From assembly GCA_905221605.1 (NCBI GenBank), contig CAJNDS010000392.1, forward strand, positions 1 to 64,000: 64,000 nucleotides of DNA, given 5' to 3'. The translations under genes and the position numbers were made by a program. The notes beneath the pieces are model-generated. The model was given only the letters and a program-made list of their open reading frames with translations. It was not told the DNA's origin and searched no databases. Shown piece by piece: positions 32,732 to 45,000 of the stretch (its first letter is position 1; every line of letters starts with the position of its first letter). The stretch comes from Symbiodinium natans (lineage: Eukaryota > Sar > Dinophyceae > Suessiales > Symbiodiniaceae).

Positions 32732-35700
32732 ATGAAAATTGCCCTCGGCTCTGCTGTAGCAGCTGGCTCCGCGTGGGACCTAGACTACTCCTCGCAGGCC
32801 CTGATTGCATTTTGTAGGGTTTAGGGTTTAGGGTGTAGGGTTTAGGGTTTAGGGTTTAGGGTTTAGGGTTTTTACAAACCCCTTTAGGCAAAAACGGGCG
32901 CCCTTTCTGATCCTAAGTCACTGGGCAACCTAGATTGTATGTCATGTTCTAGTGCGTGTCAGAGTACTCATTATATATATATATATATACATATATAATC
33001 TTCGATTATACTGTGTCATCAAAACCCTAAACCCTAAACCCGAAACCCTAAACTCCGAGGTTGGCACAGCCCTAGCCTTTGGGGTGTTCCTCTCGGCCTC
33101 CTCTGCCGCAGCCGTGGCGGCCGCCGAGGCAAGGAGTCACATGAGGACGCCGGGTTTAGGGTTTGGGATTTAGGGTTTAGGGTTTAGGGTTTAGGGTTTA
33201 GGGGTTAGGGTTTAGGGTTTAGGGGTTAGGGGTTTAGGGGTTTAGGGTTTGGGGTCTAGGGATTTTGGGGGGTTTATGGGTTGAGGGCTTAGGGTTTGGG
33301 ATTTAGGGAGGTTCAGGGTTTGCAGGGTTTACAGGGCTTGTAGGGTTTTCTAGGCTTTGTAGGGCTTTTAAATAGGCTTTATCGGATATGAGCCAGAGCC
33401 CTGTCTCTCCGTCAAAGCAAAGTAGTCTACGGGCATATTCGTGATTAGGCACTTCCGTTTTCCATGGCAGAACGATAAGGTGACGGCCCAAATGCGATGA
33501 CGGTATGTCAATGTAGACCCAAAACCAGTGCGAGCATGTCCTGTAAATCCTGCGTTCTTGTAGAGACTCGCTGTAGCCCTGTTGGGTCAGAAGTCCAACA
33601 TAGACGGAGCAATGAGAAATGAGGAGCTGTCCCCAGTGTGCGTAAAGCGATAACGAAGCGATAACGAGAAAGGTCGAACAAGAGCCATAGACAAGCAGTG
33701 GTCATTTTGACTGGTTTTCCATAGTTCCAACAACTCGGCTTCACATAGAGTGCTTAGGCTTAACAAGAGGCCTTAGGCCTTACGATTTATGGTTGGTGTA
33801 GGGTTTCTATGCGATAGTCCCAAAACCCTGCAGAAAGATAAGGTGACTAAACCCTAAGCCCTAGACCCTAAACCCTAAACCCTAAACCGCCCAAAAGCGA
33901 TAACCCTACCCAAATGTTGGAAGGGCGGCCTTAGGGGTTTTGCCGCGAGCTCATATCCGGCTTTCAGTAGCTTGAGCTGCATGTGAGGGTTTTGCGCTGT
34001 CTTTCTGGGCCCTTACTTGGCACCCTTTTTGACTGTCAGAAAGCCTCAACCCTGAACCCTAAACCCGAAACCCTAAACCCTAGGCCCATGAGTTGAGATC
34101 AGTCCTTAGACTGCAGGCGACGGCGGCCTCCGCCGAGGCAGGAGCTGCGGATGATTGTGGGGCAAACAGGAGTCCTCTAGTGGGTTCAGGGTTCAAGGGT
34201 TTGGGGTTTAGGGATGTAGGGTTTGGGTTTAGGGTTTAGGGATTTGGGGATGTAGGGTTTGGGATAGAAAGGGTCCATGAAGTGAGGTTCACACCATTTC
34301 TTCGGTGCGTGTTTTTCTTTTGTTTCTCTTGACTCCCGGTGACTGCAAATGTGTACAATCCTAAACCCTTAACCCTTTACCCTCAACCCTAAACCTTAAA
34401 CCCTAAACCACGTGTCGTCCTGGCTGGAGTGGTGTCATTGACTACCGGGCGATGCTGTGCACGGCCATCGATAGGCGCAGACCTACGAAGGTTAGGTGTA
34501 TTTATGCGAATTTGTAGTGCCGCAGCCGAGATGTACATAACCCTAAACCCTAAACCCCAAACCCTAAACCCTAAACCCTAAACCCTAAACCCTATGTATA
34601 GGTAACCTCAAAGCCCAGCAAGCGCAGAAACCCCCTGAATTCCGAAAGTTCTCAGATCCCCTGAGGGTCCTTTTCCTGCCTGAACATCACGCCCCTTCTT
34701 CGAACCCCAGTTAGACTAAACCGTAAAGGGTTTAGGGTTTAGGGTTTAGGGTTTAGGGTTGAAACCTCTAACCCCTCAAGCAGTCAACCCCTCATCCCCA
34801 CGCAATGACAAGCGTGGGAGCATTATTACTTGGCTCTCTTCTGGCTGGCTCTGAGGACTTTAACCTGTTGGGTCTTTGTAGAAACTACAATAAGGAGCCT
34901 AACAGGTAAACCCGAAACCCTAAACCATAAACCCTAAACCCTAGACCCTAAACCCTAAACCCTAAACCCTAACCCTAACAGACAAGAATATGTCCAGGCA
35001 ACTGCCGCAGCTGCGGCCGCAAACTCCTGGCGGGAGCCTCAAGCTTCCTTTTCAAGGGTTTAGGGTTTAGGGTTTAGGGTTAGATTCTTCTCCGCTTTGG
35101 GAACGTTGTGGCGCTATGAGTCCCTGGGTCGATCTCGGCAAGGGGAGAGTACAGATAGACGTCCTCTTGCCTATACCTCGAGACCTAGTAGCTAAGTGGG
35201 TACACTTTACACTTTTTGGGATACAAATAACCTCTATAGAACTGAAAGTGTACACTTTTTTGGGGGCTTATGAACTCAGCAGCTAAGTATATGGGGGTTT
35301 ATGAAATGAGGGTAGCAGGGAATGAGGGAGTGAGGTACCCATAAACTTCCTTAAAGGATGATATGGGGCCCGAGTTCCCTCATTCCCTACTAAGACTAAG
35401 AACCAGGGGGGCTTTCTGGTCCTGATTACAAGGGGATCCTACTATTTGGGGGTCTGTACGAGGGGTCTCTGGTCTCGTAACCCTGCATAGTAATCCTAAG
35501 AGGATTCCTACTTGAAAGCTGCGCCCTTAGGGCTATACAGGTAGTTTGGTCTGACGAGTTCTCTTTTCCAAGGATCCTGAAACTCTGCAATCTATGTGTG
35601 GCAAACTTGCCGCTTGTTGCTCCGACTTCGTTGATTCTGGGATGGAATCTTTTTGTTGACCCGGATTAAGAAGCTTGACGCCAGCTTGCTGAAACGTTGC

Positions 35701-38700
35701 CACGTGTGGCCCCTAACCCTAAACCCCAAACCCCAAACCCTAAACCCTAACCTTTTCTGTGCGAGTGAAAAGGCATGGAGCTGTTGCTCGCCGACTCACA
35801 TCTGACTCTCATGCCCCTAGTCTTGAGCTCTTACGTATCGAGAACCCTACTACTATACTAGAGTTTAGGGTTTAGGGTTTAGGGTTTAGGGTTTAGGGTT
35901 TAGGGTTTAGGGTTTAGGGTTTAGGGTTTAGGGTTTAGGGTTTAGGGTTTAGGGTTTAGGGTTTAGGGTTTAGGGCGTGCCAAACGTAAGCGTGCTTTGG
36001 GAGCGCGCGGTAGTCTGCAGACCTACCCACCCCAAGACCGCCCACTTACAACTCTCAAGGAGTTAAGACCTTTCTTTTTTTACGAAGCACCACATGAGTC
36101 AGCGCTCACGCCCTTTTGGGGACCTCCACAAGGTGCGCGGACCAGGCACAAGGCTGCAGCAGGGCCAGGGCAAGGCCAGAGGCAGGAAGACACCAGTACG
36201 GGGCATTTGCGATGCGCAGACGGAAAGGCGAGGCAGGGTCAGCGAAGACAGCTTGGGTTGGCGCGAAGGGGCTAAGCCCAGGGATGGGTCAGGAACAGAC
36301 AAAGGCAGCGAGGCTTGGTTGGCGCGAAGGGGCTACAGCCAGGGCAGGGCCAGGGAACACAGGCAGCGAACAGCTTGCGTTGCGCGAAGCGAGTGGACAG
36401 CTTGGGTTGGGCAGAGGGCCACGGAAACAGGGCAGGCGTGGACCATGCACAAAACGGGTGTGCGGACAGCTTGGCTTGGCGCGAAGGGGATAAGCCCAAC
36501 AAAACGGGCCCTGCCAGCAGCCCAGCGGACGGGGGTCAGTCTCCAGGGGCCCTCCCACAAGGCCTCCAATGCAGGACCCAACAATGTGCGCGGACAGCTT
36601 GGGGTTTAGGGTACTATTTCCTGTAATACAGTGACCTGCTAACTCGGCCTGTGCCTGCCTGGAGGGTAAGCCAGCCTGGAGGTCAGCTCGGTCGCCCGCC
36701 TGGGGCTCCCTCGCAGGGTCTCGACCAGCGCCCGCCTACCCCAAAAGACAAGAGAGTGGGGTGGCGGGCGGGTTTAGGGTTCTAAACCCTAAACTTGGCT
36801 GATCAACGCTTGTTCTGTGCTTTTGCGATTGGTACAGGTGGGCCTCAAAACCCTTTATATCAGGGAAGTAAGGGACCACATTAAGGGCCAATGTAACCCT
36901 AAACCCTAAACCCTCAACCGTAGTAAGGGCCCATGAAACTGCCCTTTGAAGGTGGGCATGGGCTTTTGGCTTCGGTCAGCTGTCCGCCGCGGCCACGGCC
37001 GCGACTTCGGCAGCTTGCCTTGGGTCAGGGTTCTTTTGGTGGGGTTTAGGGTTTAGGGTTTAGGGTTTGGGGTTTAGGGTTTAGGGTTTTAGAGCTTGTG
37101 CTGGGGTTTGGGGTTTAGGGTTTATCGAGTTTACAAGGGCTGAAAGCACATCCATTCCAGGCATGGGCCTTATCTTGAGCTTTCTCCAAATCGACCCTAA
37201 ACCCTAAACCCTAATCCCATAGCTCCCTCAGCCGAAGTTCCCCAAACTTGACATCTCTATCGTTTGGGATGTTCCCCCTTTATACTTTCCGGTCCTTAAT
37301 AGGTATTATCGTACCCCCCCATTATAATCCCTATGAAGGAATGTTAGTATAAGGGGGATCATCACAACAGGGGTTTGTAAGCCAGTGGTGGACAAGGGTT
37401 TGCTCCACAGGTACGACGGATTTTTTGAGCCCCCTCAGTCAACACAATGGTGGCGATGATGGTGACGATCCTGATGAGCAACGTCCCAAACGTCTCAAAA
37501 GCCCTCGAGACCGCAAGACCATTGAAGGTTGCACAGGAGTCAGCTGAAGCCCAGTAGCCTGAAGTCTTAGCCGCTTCCCCCCGTCATTCGTCTTTCCCCC
37601 CTCCCTTAGATGGGGGCGAGTGGGTGTCGGGGCTGCAGTGGTGCGGAGAGCGGAGACGACGGGTTTGTTGCATTAAGTCCTTGCACAGACGACTTCATCT
37701 TTGGGACTTCTGAAATGCCAAGACAAGTTTCTTTCTCGAGTCCGGAATCTCATGTTAGGGGAATGTCCATCAACGTCCCGAAAACCCCGAAGGAAATGGC
37801 CGCCGTATGCGGGGGGCTGTACAGTAAGTGACTCGAGAAAGTTGTGAACATGGCTTAAGGATGATCAGAGCTGGGATTCCCTTTGGCATACCTTTTGGGG
37901 CATGGGGGATAAGGCGGCTACCCCAAAAACCCTAAAACCCTAAAACCCTAAAACCCTGAAACCCTGAAAAACCCTAAAACCCTAAAACCCTAAAACCCTA
38001 AAACCCTAAAACCCTAAAACCCTAAAACCCTAAAACCCTAAAACCCTAAAACCCTAAAACCCTAAAACCCTAACCCTAAAACCCTAAAACCCGAAACCCT
38101 ACTTTTGGAAGTCTGCTGTAAACCCAGGCAGCGGCGACAGCAGAAGCCGCCGCAGTCTCTGCAGCGGCAACCGCCGCTCAGTTTGTTTTAACCCAACCAG
38201 GATGGCTTATTCGGGTTTAGGGTTTAGGGTTTAGGGTTTAGGATTCTGGGTTTAGGGTTTCGGGTTTAGGGTTATAGGGGTCGGGATAATTACTATACTT
38301 AGGGTACCTTTACAAGTATATAGTATACCATCCCCAAAACCCTATTCTAATTATTCAGGCCCCTTTAATATACGCTGAATAAGGCCTATTGTAGGATAGA
38401 TTTCGGGGATTATCGGCCTAATGCCCCATCCTGGACGGGCCTGTGATGTTTGAGATTCTTGATTCCTCGCCCCTGGGAGGATTTAGTTTTCGCTGTTGCC
38501 GTTGCAGGCTCTCTGGGGTTCTAGGACCCCTAAACCCTAAACCCTAGATCCTAAACCCTAAACCCTAAACCCAGAGCAGGCCCTCATTTCCTTGTTTTAG
38601 GGTTTGGGTTCCCTTACAAGCCCCTGTACACCAACAAGGGCACCCTTTTGCTTCCTTACTGTTGGGTCTAGATAACGATGAAAACCCTAAACCCTAAACC

Positions 38701-41290
38701 CTAAACCCTTAAGGGGTTCCTTACAGCAAGTCCTCGAAGCCTAGCTGGAGGTTCAGCATTACCTTCGCCAGCCGTCCTTTGAAAAGAGGCCCCACGGAAG
38801 GCCCCAGACTTCCCCCTTCCCCCAAAGGCTTCAGGAACCACTCCCCTGGCAAACCCCAGCCCTGAACCCTAAACCCTAAACCCGAAACCCGAAACCCTAA
38901 ACCCTAAACCCTAAACCCTACTCATCCCCCCCCCAATCCCCCCCTTGCCCAGGCCACTGCCTGGGGCGTGGGCAGCGCCATTGCCGGCGTGTCCACGGCC
39001 GGGCTTTCGTGGCTTGACGCACCAGAGCTTAAGGGGGGGTAAGTGCTCACGGTTTAGGGTTTAGGGTTTAGGGTTAGGGTTTGGGGTCTATGGTTTAACG
39101 TTTAGGGGTTAGGGTTTAGGGTTTTGGGTTCGGGGTTTGGGGTCTAGGCCTGAGAGCAGTTTAGGGTTTAGGGGCTGGTGTGCATTCTTGACCATACTGG
39201 CATGCACAGAGCAGATTTCGGGCATGGGGGGGTTTCTTGGGCACGGCTGCCTGGCTTGGCAGCACATGAAATTTCACCCTAAACCCGAAACCCTAAACCA
39301 TTGATGCATGAGCTGCAAAAGTTAGCCTTCCACCGTCAAGGTCTACAGCACGCATCCTCGCACAGACTCAGTCTGGCCTGAGCCGCACGCAGGTACCGTA
39401 ACGTCCCACACTTTTGAATACTTCCATAGAATTTTTGTGTGTGTCACCTGCCCCCTTACCTTGAGTCCTAAACCCTAAGCCCTAAACCCGGAACCCTGAA
39501 CCCTAAACCCTAAACCCTAAACCCTGAACCCTAAATCCTAAACCCTAAACCCTAAACCCTAAACCCTAAACCCTAAACCCTGAGTTCTACCCCCCCCCAC
39601 CCCCTGTTGCTGCAGGCTCTCCACTGCCTTCACCGGGCCTAAGGCCAAGGAGGCCGGCATCACTCGTATCGCTGGGATGACCGCACCCCGGCGACAGTTG
39701 GGGGTTTAGGTTTAGGGTTTAGGGTTTAGGGTTTAGGGTTTAGGGTTTAGGGTTTAGGGTTTAGGGTTTAGGGTTTGGGGGCTTATTCGGGCTTCGTGCC
39801 TAGTTCGAGTTTGGTCTAAAGAAATATTATATGGTCCACGGGAAGGACTTGGTCTCTGTCATATCGGGTGACTCCACCCAGGCCGGTCAGTTTGGAGTTC
39901 TGACGTCTTCAAAGGTCTTCACCCTAATCCCTATAAACCCTAACCCCTAACCCCTAACCCCTAACCCCTAACCCCTAACCCCTAACCCCCTAAACCCTAG
40001 CCCTAAACCCTAAACCCTAAATCAGACCATCCAAGGTGGTCCATGCCTCCGCAGCCACTCGCACGCAATGGAGCGAGATATGGGAAGGGGGGAGGGAAGG
40101 AGAGGAGGGCGGAATACTGCACCGGCTTCGAGGACGTATAGGGTTGAGGGTTTAGGGTTGAGGGTTTAGGGTTTAGGGCTTAGGATTTAGGGATGGAGCT
40201 GAGAGTCTCGGGCTCGTGCTTGTCGGCATCCCACCGTGTTGGCCTTTGACTTTCCTGGCCTTCCGGGGCTTTAGGGTTTAGGGTTTAGGGTTTAGGGTTT
40301 AGGGTTTAGGGTTTAGGGTTTAGGGTTTAGGGTTTAGTCCTGGTGTCCTCCTATTGGCCTGGGGTTCCCTAAATCCCAAACCACAGACTCCACACCCCAA
40401 ACCCTCAACCGTAAACCCTAAAACCTAAACCCTAAACCCTAATCCCTAAACCCTACACCCTAAACCCTAAACCCTAAACCCTAAACCCTAAACCCTAAAC
40501 CCTAAACCCTAAGCCGACGTCAGCAGTTGGCCACTGTAGGTTCGAGTGCGGGATGTGCGAATGGCCTTCCGGGCCTTCAAGGCAAGATGGGCAGCACATC
40601 GTGGCATTCTTGGGGAACCCCAAGCTTCTCTCCCTGGGAGAGTTAGGGTTTCGGGTTTTGGGTTTTAGGATTTGGGGTTCATGGTTTAGGGTTTAGGGTT
40701 TAGGGTGTAGAAGTCGAGTCTTCTGCAGGCCACCGTTATTAAAGCACCTTCGCGGCATGCATGATGACACACTTACCCTAAACCCCAAACCTTAAACCCC
40801 AAACTCCTAAACCCTAAACTCCTAAACCCTAAACCCTAAACTCCTGTACCCTAAACCCCACATGCGACGTATCTGCTCCAGCCCAGCCTTGGAAGCCAGT
40901 AAATGCTGGAAGTACCAGCATGGGCTATTCGGCCTTAAGAATCCCTCCTAACCAAACCTACACACAGGGCCTGTTTTTTCAGGGTGTCATGTCAACCCTC
41001 TAAAGGGCCTGTCTAAGGGGGATGATAGCCAGTACATTGGGCTCCCAGGAGCCCGCGAAAAGGCGAAAGCTTAACCCCAAGATTCCCGCAACGGGAAGAA
41101 ATAGGGCCAAATAGGGTTCAGGGAAAAGGGTTTTGGGGTCAGGGTTTAGGGTTTAGGGTTTAGGGTTTAGGGTAACCCGAAACCCTAAACCCTCTAAACC
41201 CCAAAAAAACCCACGGAGTGTTCCCAAGAGGCTACTGCAGCGGCCGACCGGATAAAGGCTGGAAAGTCGTACCGCCCCTTGGACTTCTGA
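32732..41290 (+). CDS. Alanine-rich multi-exon gene, unknown function
   Basis: Short + strand exons, many beginning after CAG or GAG with Ala-rich sequence: 32732-32814 (MKIALGSAVAAGSAWDLDYS), 33060-33152 (GVFLSASSAAAVAAAEARSH), 34118-34190 (ATAASAEAGAADD), about 34985-35050 (EYVQATAAAAAANSWREPQ), about 36975-37030 (QLSAAATAATSAA), 38128-38190 (AAATAEAAAVSAAATAAQ), 38953-39020 (ATAWGVGSAIAGVSTAGLSW), 39617-39700, about 40037-40082, 40548-40640 (VRMAFRAFKARWAAHRG), 41231-41290 (ATAAADRIKAGKSYRPLDF, stop TGA). The recurring ATAAA-type segments suggest exon duplication. No domain is recognised; it could be helical or coiled. The N-terminus is uncertain, the C-terminal TGA plausible. Most exons have CCCTAAA before and TTTAGGG after. 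Confidence 0.5.
33303..33696 (-). CDS. Possible minus-strand gene fragment
   Basis: On the minus strand a frame stays open for about 130 codons from just after a TGA at about 33697 until it enters telomeric sequence near 33320. Segments: STFLVIASLSLYAH (hydrophobic), YSESLQERRIYRTCSHWFWV, RHLIVLPWKTEVPNHEYARR, LLCFDGETGLWLISDKAYL. It lacks an initiating ATG at its beginning and lies in an intron of the Ala-rich gene on the other strand, so a captured fragment is likely. A frame this long is unlikely but not impossible by chance. Function not recognised. Confidence 0.33.
35571..35660 (+). other. Possible terminal exon or fragment
   Basis: After CCAAG the frame reads DPETLQSMCGKLAACCSDFV then DSGMESFC and a TGA. 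Codon choice is plausible but the piece is short and its relation to neighbouring exons is unclear. Confidence 0.25.
35862..35975 (+). repeat. Long, nearly perfect (TTTAGGG)n array
   Basis: About 16 consecutive canonical units without variants. Confidence 0.95.
36100..36605 (+). repeat. GC-rich degenerate minisatellite
   Basis: The motif GACAGCTTGGGTTGGCGCGA, continuing AGGGGCTAAGCCCA, recurs in full or part at about 36247, 36310, 36374, 36396, 36466 and 36593, with unequal GC-rich spacers (CAGGGCCAGGGCA types). All six frames show long apparent open frames here because the repeat is GC-rich and stop-poor; none carries a domain. The block is bounded by telomeric repeats on the right. Confidence 0.6.
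37266..37364. mobile_element. Family D element, intact copy
   Basis: The left half GGGATGTTCCCCCTTTATAC...GGTCCTTAATAGG mirrors the right half CCCTATGAAGGAATGTTAGT followed by ATAAGGGGGATCATC. Same layout as 1434-1533. Confidence 0.68.
37436..37823 (+). CDS. Two exons with strong canonical splice signals, unknown function
   Basis: The second exon, 37610-37823, follows a pyrimidine-rich tract ending in TTAG and is followed by a textbook donor, GTAAGT. It reads MGASGCRGCSGAESGDDGFV ... EMPRQVSFSSPESHVRGMSI ... KEMAAVCGGLY. The first, about 37436-37528, follows CCCCTCAG, reads Asp/Gly-rich then basic (NGGDDGDDPDEQRPKRLKSP), and ends GAAG before GTTGCA. No domain recognised. Whether they belong to the Ala-rich gene around them is unclear; their composition differs, and their splice sites are not telomere-derived. 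Confidence 0.42.
37927..38090 (+). repeat. Array of an 8-bp variant (CCCTAAAA)n
   Basis: About 18 units of CCCTAAAA (TTTTAGGG), nearly homogeneous, just upstream of the Ala-rich exon at 38128. A shorter block of the same variant is at 32095-32135. Confidence 0.92.
39942..39990 (+). repeat. Homogeneous CCCCTAA variant block
   Basis: Seven consecutive CCCCTAA units (TTAGGGG type). A G-rich block of the same variant lies at 45181-45210. Confidence 0.88.
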
Positions 41291-41510
41291 ACATGTTCAA
41301 GGTAGTATAGGGGTCGGATAGTATACCCTAGGGTTTAGGGTTTAGGGTTATAGGGTCATAGGGGTCGGAATAATTACTACCCCTTATGGTTCCTTTATAA
41401 ATATACTATAAGAACCCCTCAAAACCTTTTCTAATCAAGGCCCCTACAGAAAGTTTTTGGGACATACTAGGTAGCTTTAGGGTTTAGGGTTCAGGGTCAG
41501 GGTTCCCTTG

Positions 41511-41595
41511 GGATACTTTCGTACTTTTTTCCCTGATTGGGTTGAAGAGGAACCCGTTTTTAGGAATACCTTTCGGAGGGTTTTAAAGGGCAATC
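41511..41595 (+). mobile_element. Family H element, uninterrupted copy
   Basis: CCCTTGGGATACTTTCGTAC, then TTTTTTCCCTGATTGGGTTGAAGAGG and TTTAGGAATACCTTTCGGAG and GGGCAATCC match the order in 9819-9919. No telomeric repeat inside, though an array lies directly to its left. Confidence 0.65.
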
Positions 41596-41908
41596 CTTGT
41601 TTGAGAGGATCTGAGAACACCCCCTAAACCCTAAACCCTAAACCCTACACCCTAAACTCAGTTGCGGGGTTGGGAATGCGATGCTTCGGAGGGCTCTCGT
41701 AGAACATTAACCCTGAGCATGTAAACCACCTTCCTGAAAGTGTACACTTTTTTGGGGCTTCTGAACTCAGAAAGTAAGAGTATATAGAGTATGCATACAT
41801 ACATACACTATACAGATCATGCAACCCAAAGCGCGAAGCCACATAATTTGTCAACCTCTTATACAGCCATGATTCACCCCATGATTCACCAACAATTCCA
41901 ACTAAAAG

Positions 41909-42040
41909 CTTGCAGGAGACGTCCCTCTCTACCCTCACAAACCCTAAACCCTAAACCCTAAACCCTAATTAAACCCTAAACCCTAAACTGTCCCAGAAGC
42001 CCAAAAATATCCCTTGCAGGAGACGTCCTCCTCTACCCGG
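41909..42040 (+). repeat. About 28-bp direct duplication of a splice acceptor and exon start around a telomeric array
   Basis: CTTGCAGGAGACGTCC plus CTCTCTACCCTC at 41909-41936 recurs as CTTGCAGGAGACGTCC plus TCCTCTACCCGG at 42013-42040. Only the second copy continues into a good coding frame (DVLLYPEGTAKWSPSDALGR). CCCTAAA units at 41939-41985 lie between the copies. It looks like the footprint of array insertion or end-joining at an exon edge. Confidence 0.65.
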
Positions 42041-45000
42041 AGGGCACTGCCAAGTGGTCCCCGAGCGACGCACTAGGCAGACTTGCGCGCCCTGAAGTCC
42101 AAGTGGAGAAACCCTAAACCCTGAACCCTAAACTCTAAACTCTGGACCCTAAACCCTGGACCCTGGACCCTGAACCCTGCAGCAGCCCCTGAAATCCCAA
42201 ACCCTAAGAAACCCGTTCCGTTCAGGGAATGAAACGCAGGCACGGCAAGCGGATCCGAATGCCAATGATGGCAATCACTGATGTTCTTTTCGGCAAGGTC
42301 GAAGATCTTTCCTGGAGTGTGCCGGGTCAATACATGTCTTACCCTAGTTAGGTCCATCAAGGCACCCCTTAAACCCTAAACCCTAAACCCTAAACCCCTA
42401 CACATGCTTTGACGCTGCCAGGCTCGATGCTTTATCCCTTTCTGCCTCACGGCGGCACAGTTTGATTATTTGAGGGTTTAGGGTTCAGGGTTTAGGGTTT
42501 GGGTTTAGGGTTCAGCGTTTGGGGCTCTCTGTGCGTGCTTGCAAGTAACAGTAAAGCTCACAGAAACCTGTCTGCCTGGATATGGTTGGGTACCAGAAAC
42601 CCTACTGAGGAGGACTTGGGGGCACTTAGCTCCACAAGAGTTCTGCGCATGGTGAGAAGCCTAGTTAAACCTGAACCCTAAACCCTAAACCCTAAACCCC
42701 ATAATTAAACCTTAAACCTTTTGTGCTTCAACCCGCAAGTGCTGGAAGGCTCTTCACCCCTAAGCCCTAAACCCATGCCCACAAGTGGAATCAGGGGGGA
42801 TCTGCATCACATCTCCAAACCCTAAGCCCGTTTCACACCCAAAAGCCCAAACAACATCAAAATGCACAAACAGCACCATTTTACCCAAGCCACCAACAAA
42901 CAACAAATAAAAACAAACCCGAAATGAGAGGGTTTACGAAAACAGGGGAAAACCCGGGTGAGGAATACACTAAAAATAGGGTCTCTGGGACTGGCGGTTA
43001 AGCCCTAAACCCTAAACCCTAACCCTACATGAAAGGCTCTACAACGTCAAGAACTCGGCCTATCTCACCTTCGACGGGTCGCAGCTCTCGAGCTCATCCG
43101 CGAGAGACCGGCTCGACTCTCAGGGGGTTTAGGGTTTCGGGGGTTTAGGGTTAGTTTAGGGGTTTAGGGTTTAGGGTTTTCAGGGTTTAGGGTGTAGGGT
43201 GTAGGGTGTCCTTTGGGGTGACTGAGTCCAATGCGGTTCCATGCACACTCGTCCTTAGATTTGGGCCCAAAATAGCCGCAACACCTTACAAAATAGCCCC
43301 AAAACCTTACAAAATAGGGCCTTTGGGCGCAAAAACCCTAAATTAGAACCCTTGGAGCCTTAGGGTTAGACTTCTGGCGATCTTGCAAATCCTACAGCCA
43401 ACAGCTTAATTACGTTTGAATCTCTACAGACGCACAATCTCAAATTCCCAACCACGCTGGTTGAGGACATAATACATGAGGCTTACATAACATTCAGCAG
43501 GCACAAGGGCACAGAACATTCAGTTTACAGAGAGTGCGCTCACATGCCCATGTCTCACAAACTCTCCAAACCCTAAATCTTAAACCACAAACCCTAAACC
43601 CCAAACCCCAAACCCTAAAAACCCTAAACCCTAAACCCGAAAACTCTAAACCTTCTAAACCCTAAACCCCAATGCAAGTCTCAAGACAGCCAATGCTCAG
43701 GCCTGGGCAGCTTTGGTGGGCCGTACCTGACGGTGCGCCGCCACCATGTGGTACCCAGAGAGCCCAGTTCCCCGGGGTTTAGGGCTATAGGGTTTAGGGC
43801 TTAGGGTTTGCTGTGATAGGGCGTAGATGCTGTGAAGGTTAGGTTTCGGAACAAGCTCGAAAGCTTCGTGAGGTGCGAAGAGCAGCTTTGGCCCGATTGT
43901 GGAGGGCCATCTAACATTTTTCTCACACCCCAAGGGTTTAGGCCTAAACTACAGTCAAAAATCTTATTCAGCTAATTGCAGGAGGTCTCGAAGGGCGGGG
44001 CCAGGAGGGCCAGGGCCAGGACAGGGGGCCCATGACCTGAGGGTATCAGGGACCAGTACTGGTCCCGAGTCATTGTGTGGGCGCTACCGACCCCCATGCT
44101 GTGGGAGGCGGGCGAGCGACCTGGGTCGGCTTGTGCCATCGGGTCAAAGGGCTTAAGCGCAGCCCCCCAACGTAGGGGGGCGCCTAGGCCCCTGAGTTTA
44201 AGGTTTGGGGTTTAGGGTACGATCCGTTGGTACCCGTTACCCTTTTTTGTTGGTTATGGTTTCCCTGATAGAGAAACCAGGCTCAAAAAGGGTGCCCTTA
44301 TTGCAATGTGGTTCCTGGGCTACCAAGATCCTGTCTGAGTCCGGGGGTTTCCGCAACTAGGGGGTGCCTTGTCGGGTTCCTTATTACAATGGAATCCTAC
44401 TATTTGCGAGTCTATATCCCAATTTTCGTAAACCCACATGGACTGGAAGGTGAGGTGTACTCCTGAATCGATCAAGTTCTCGGGTTTGGGTTTGGGCCAG
44501 AATCGGAAGCCAAGGAGGATTGCTTTGCTTGTTGGATGTTTCATGCCTTGAACATCCTTGAACCTTCTCGGTGAGAATGCCCTGAACCCTAAACCCTCAC
44601 GGAACCAACGACCCACCAGCCAGTCAGAATATGTCATCTTCTTGGTAGCCCAGTGGTACCCTTTTCCCTTTTGCTGGGTTTAGGGTTTAGGGTTTAGGGT
44701 TTAGGGTTTAGGGTTTAGGGTTTAGGGTTTAGGGTTTAGGGTTTAGGGTTTAGGGTTTAGGGTTTAGGGTTTAGGGTTTAGGGTTTAGGGTTTAGGGCAA
44801 CCAAACCCGAAATAAACCTCCAGAGCTAAAGGTCCCGGTGGTGCAAGGGGGAGGGGAGTTGCCTGGTCGACAATGATACCCGAATGATTGATTGATTGAC
44901 GAAGAAGCTCCCCAGGTTAAACACCTTAAACCCTAAATCCCAGACCCGAAACCCCAAACCCCAAACCCTAAACCCCAAACCCTAAACCCTAAACCCCAAA

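Noticed and set aside
35997-36626. Several long overlapping open frames in the GC-rich minisatellite
   Set aside because: Open on both strands in several frames with repeat-derived peptides; explained by GC-rich repeats lacking stops.
41645-41938. 97-codon minus-strand frame
   Set aside because: AT-rich, includes a microsatellite-like stretch and the duplicated acceptor segment of a + strand exon; codon use unlike neighbouring exons.
42225-42353. Possible + strand exon (MKRRHGKRIRMPMMAITDVL ...)
   Set aside because: Three frames are open over the same short stretch, including a minus-strand one, so I could not choose; left unannotated.
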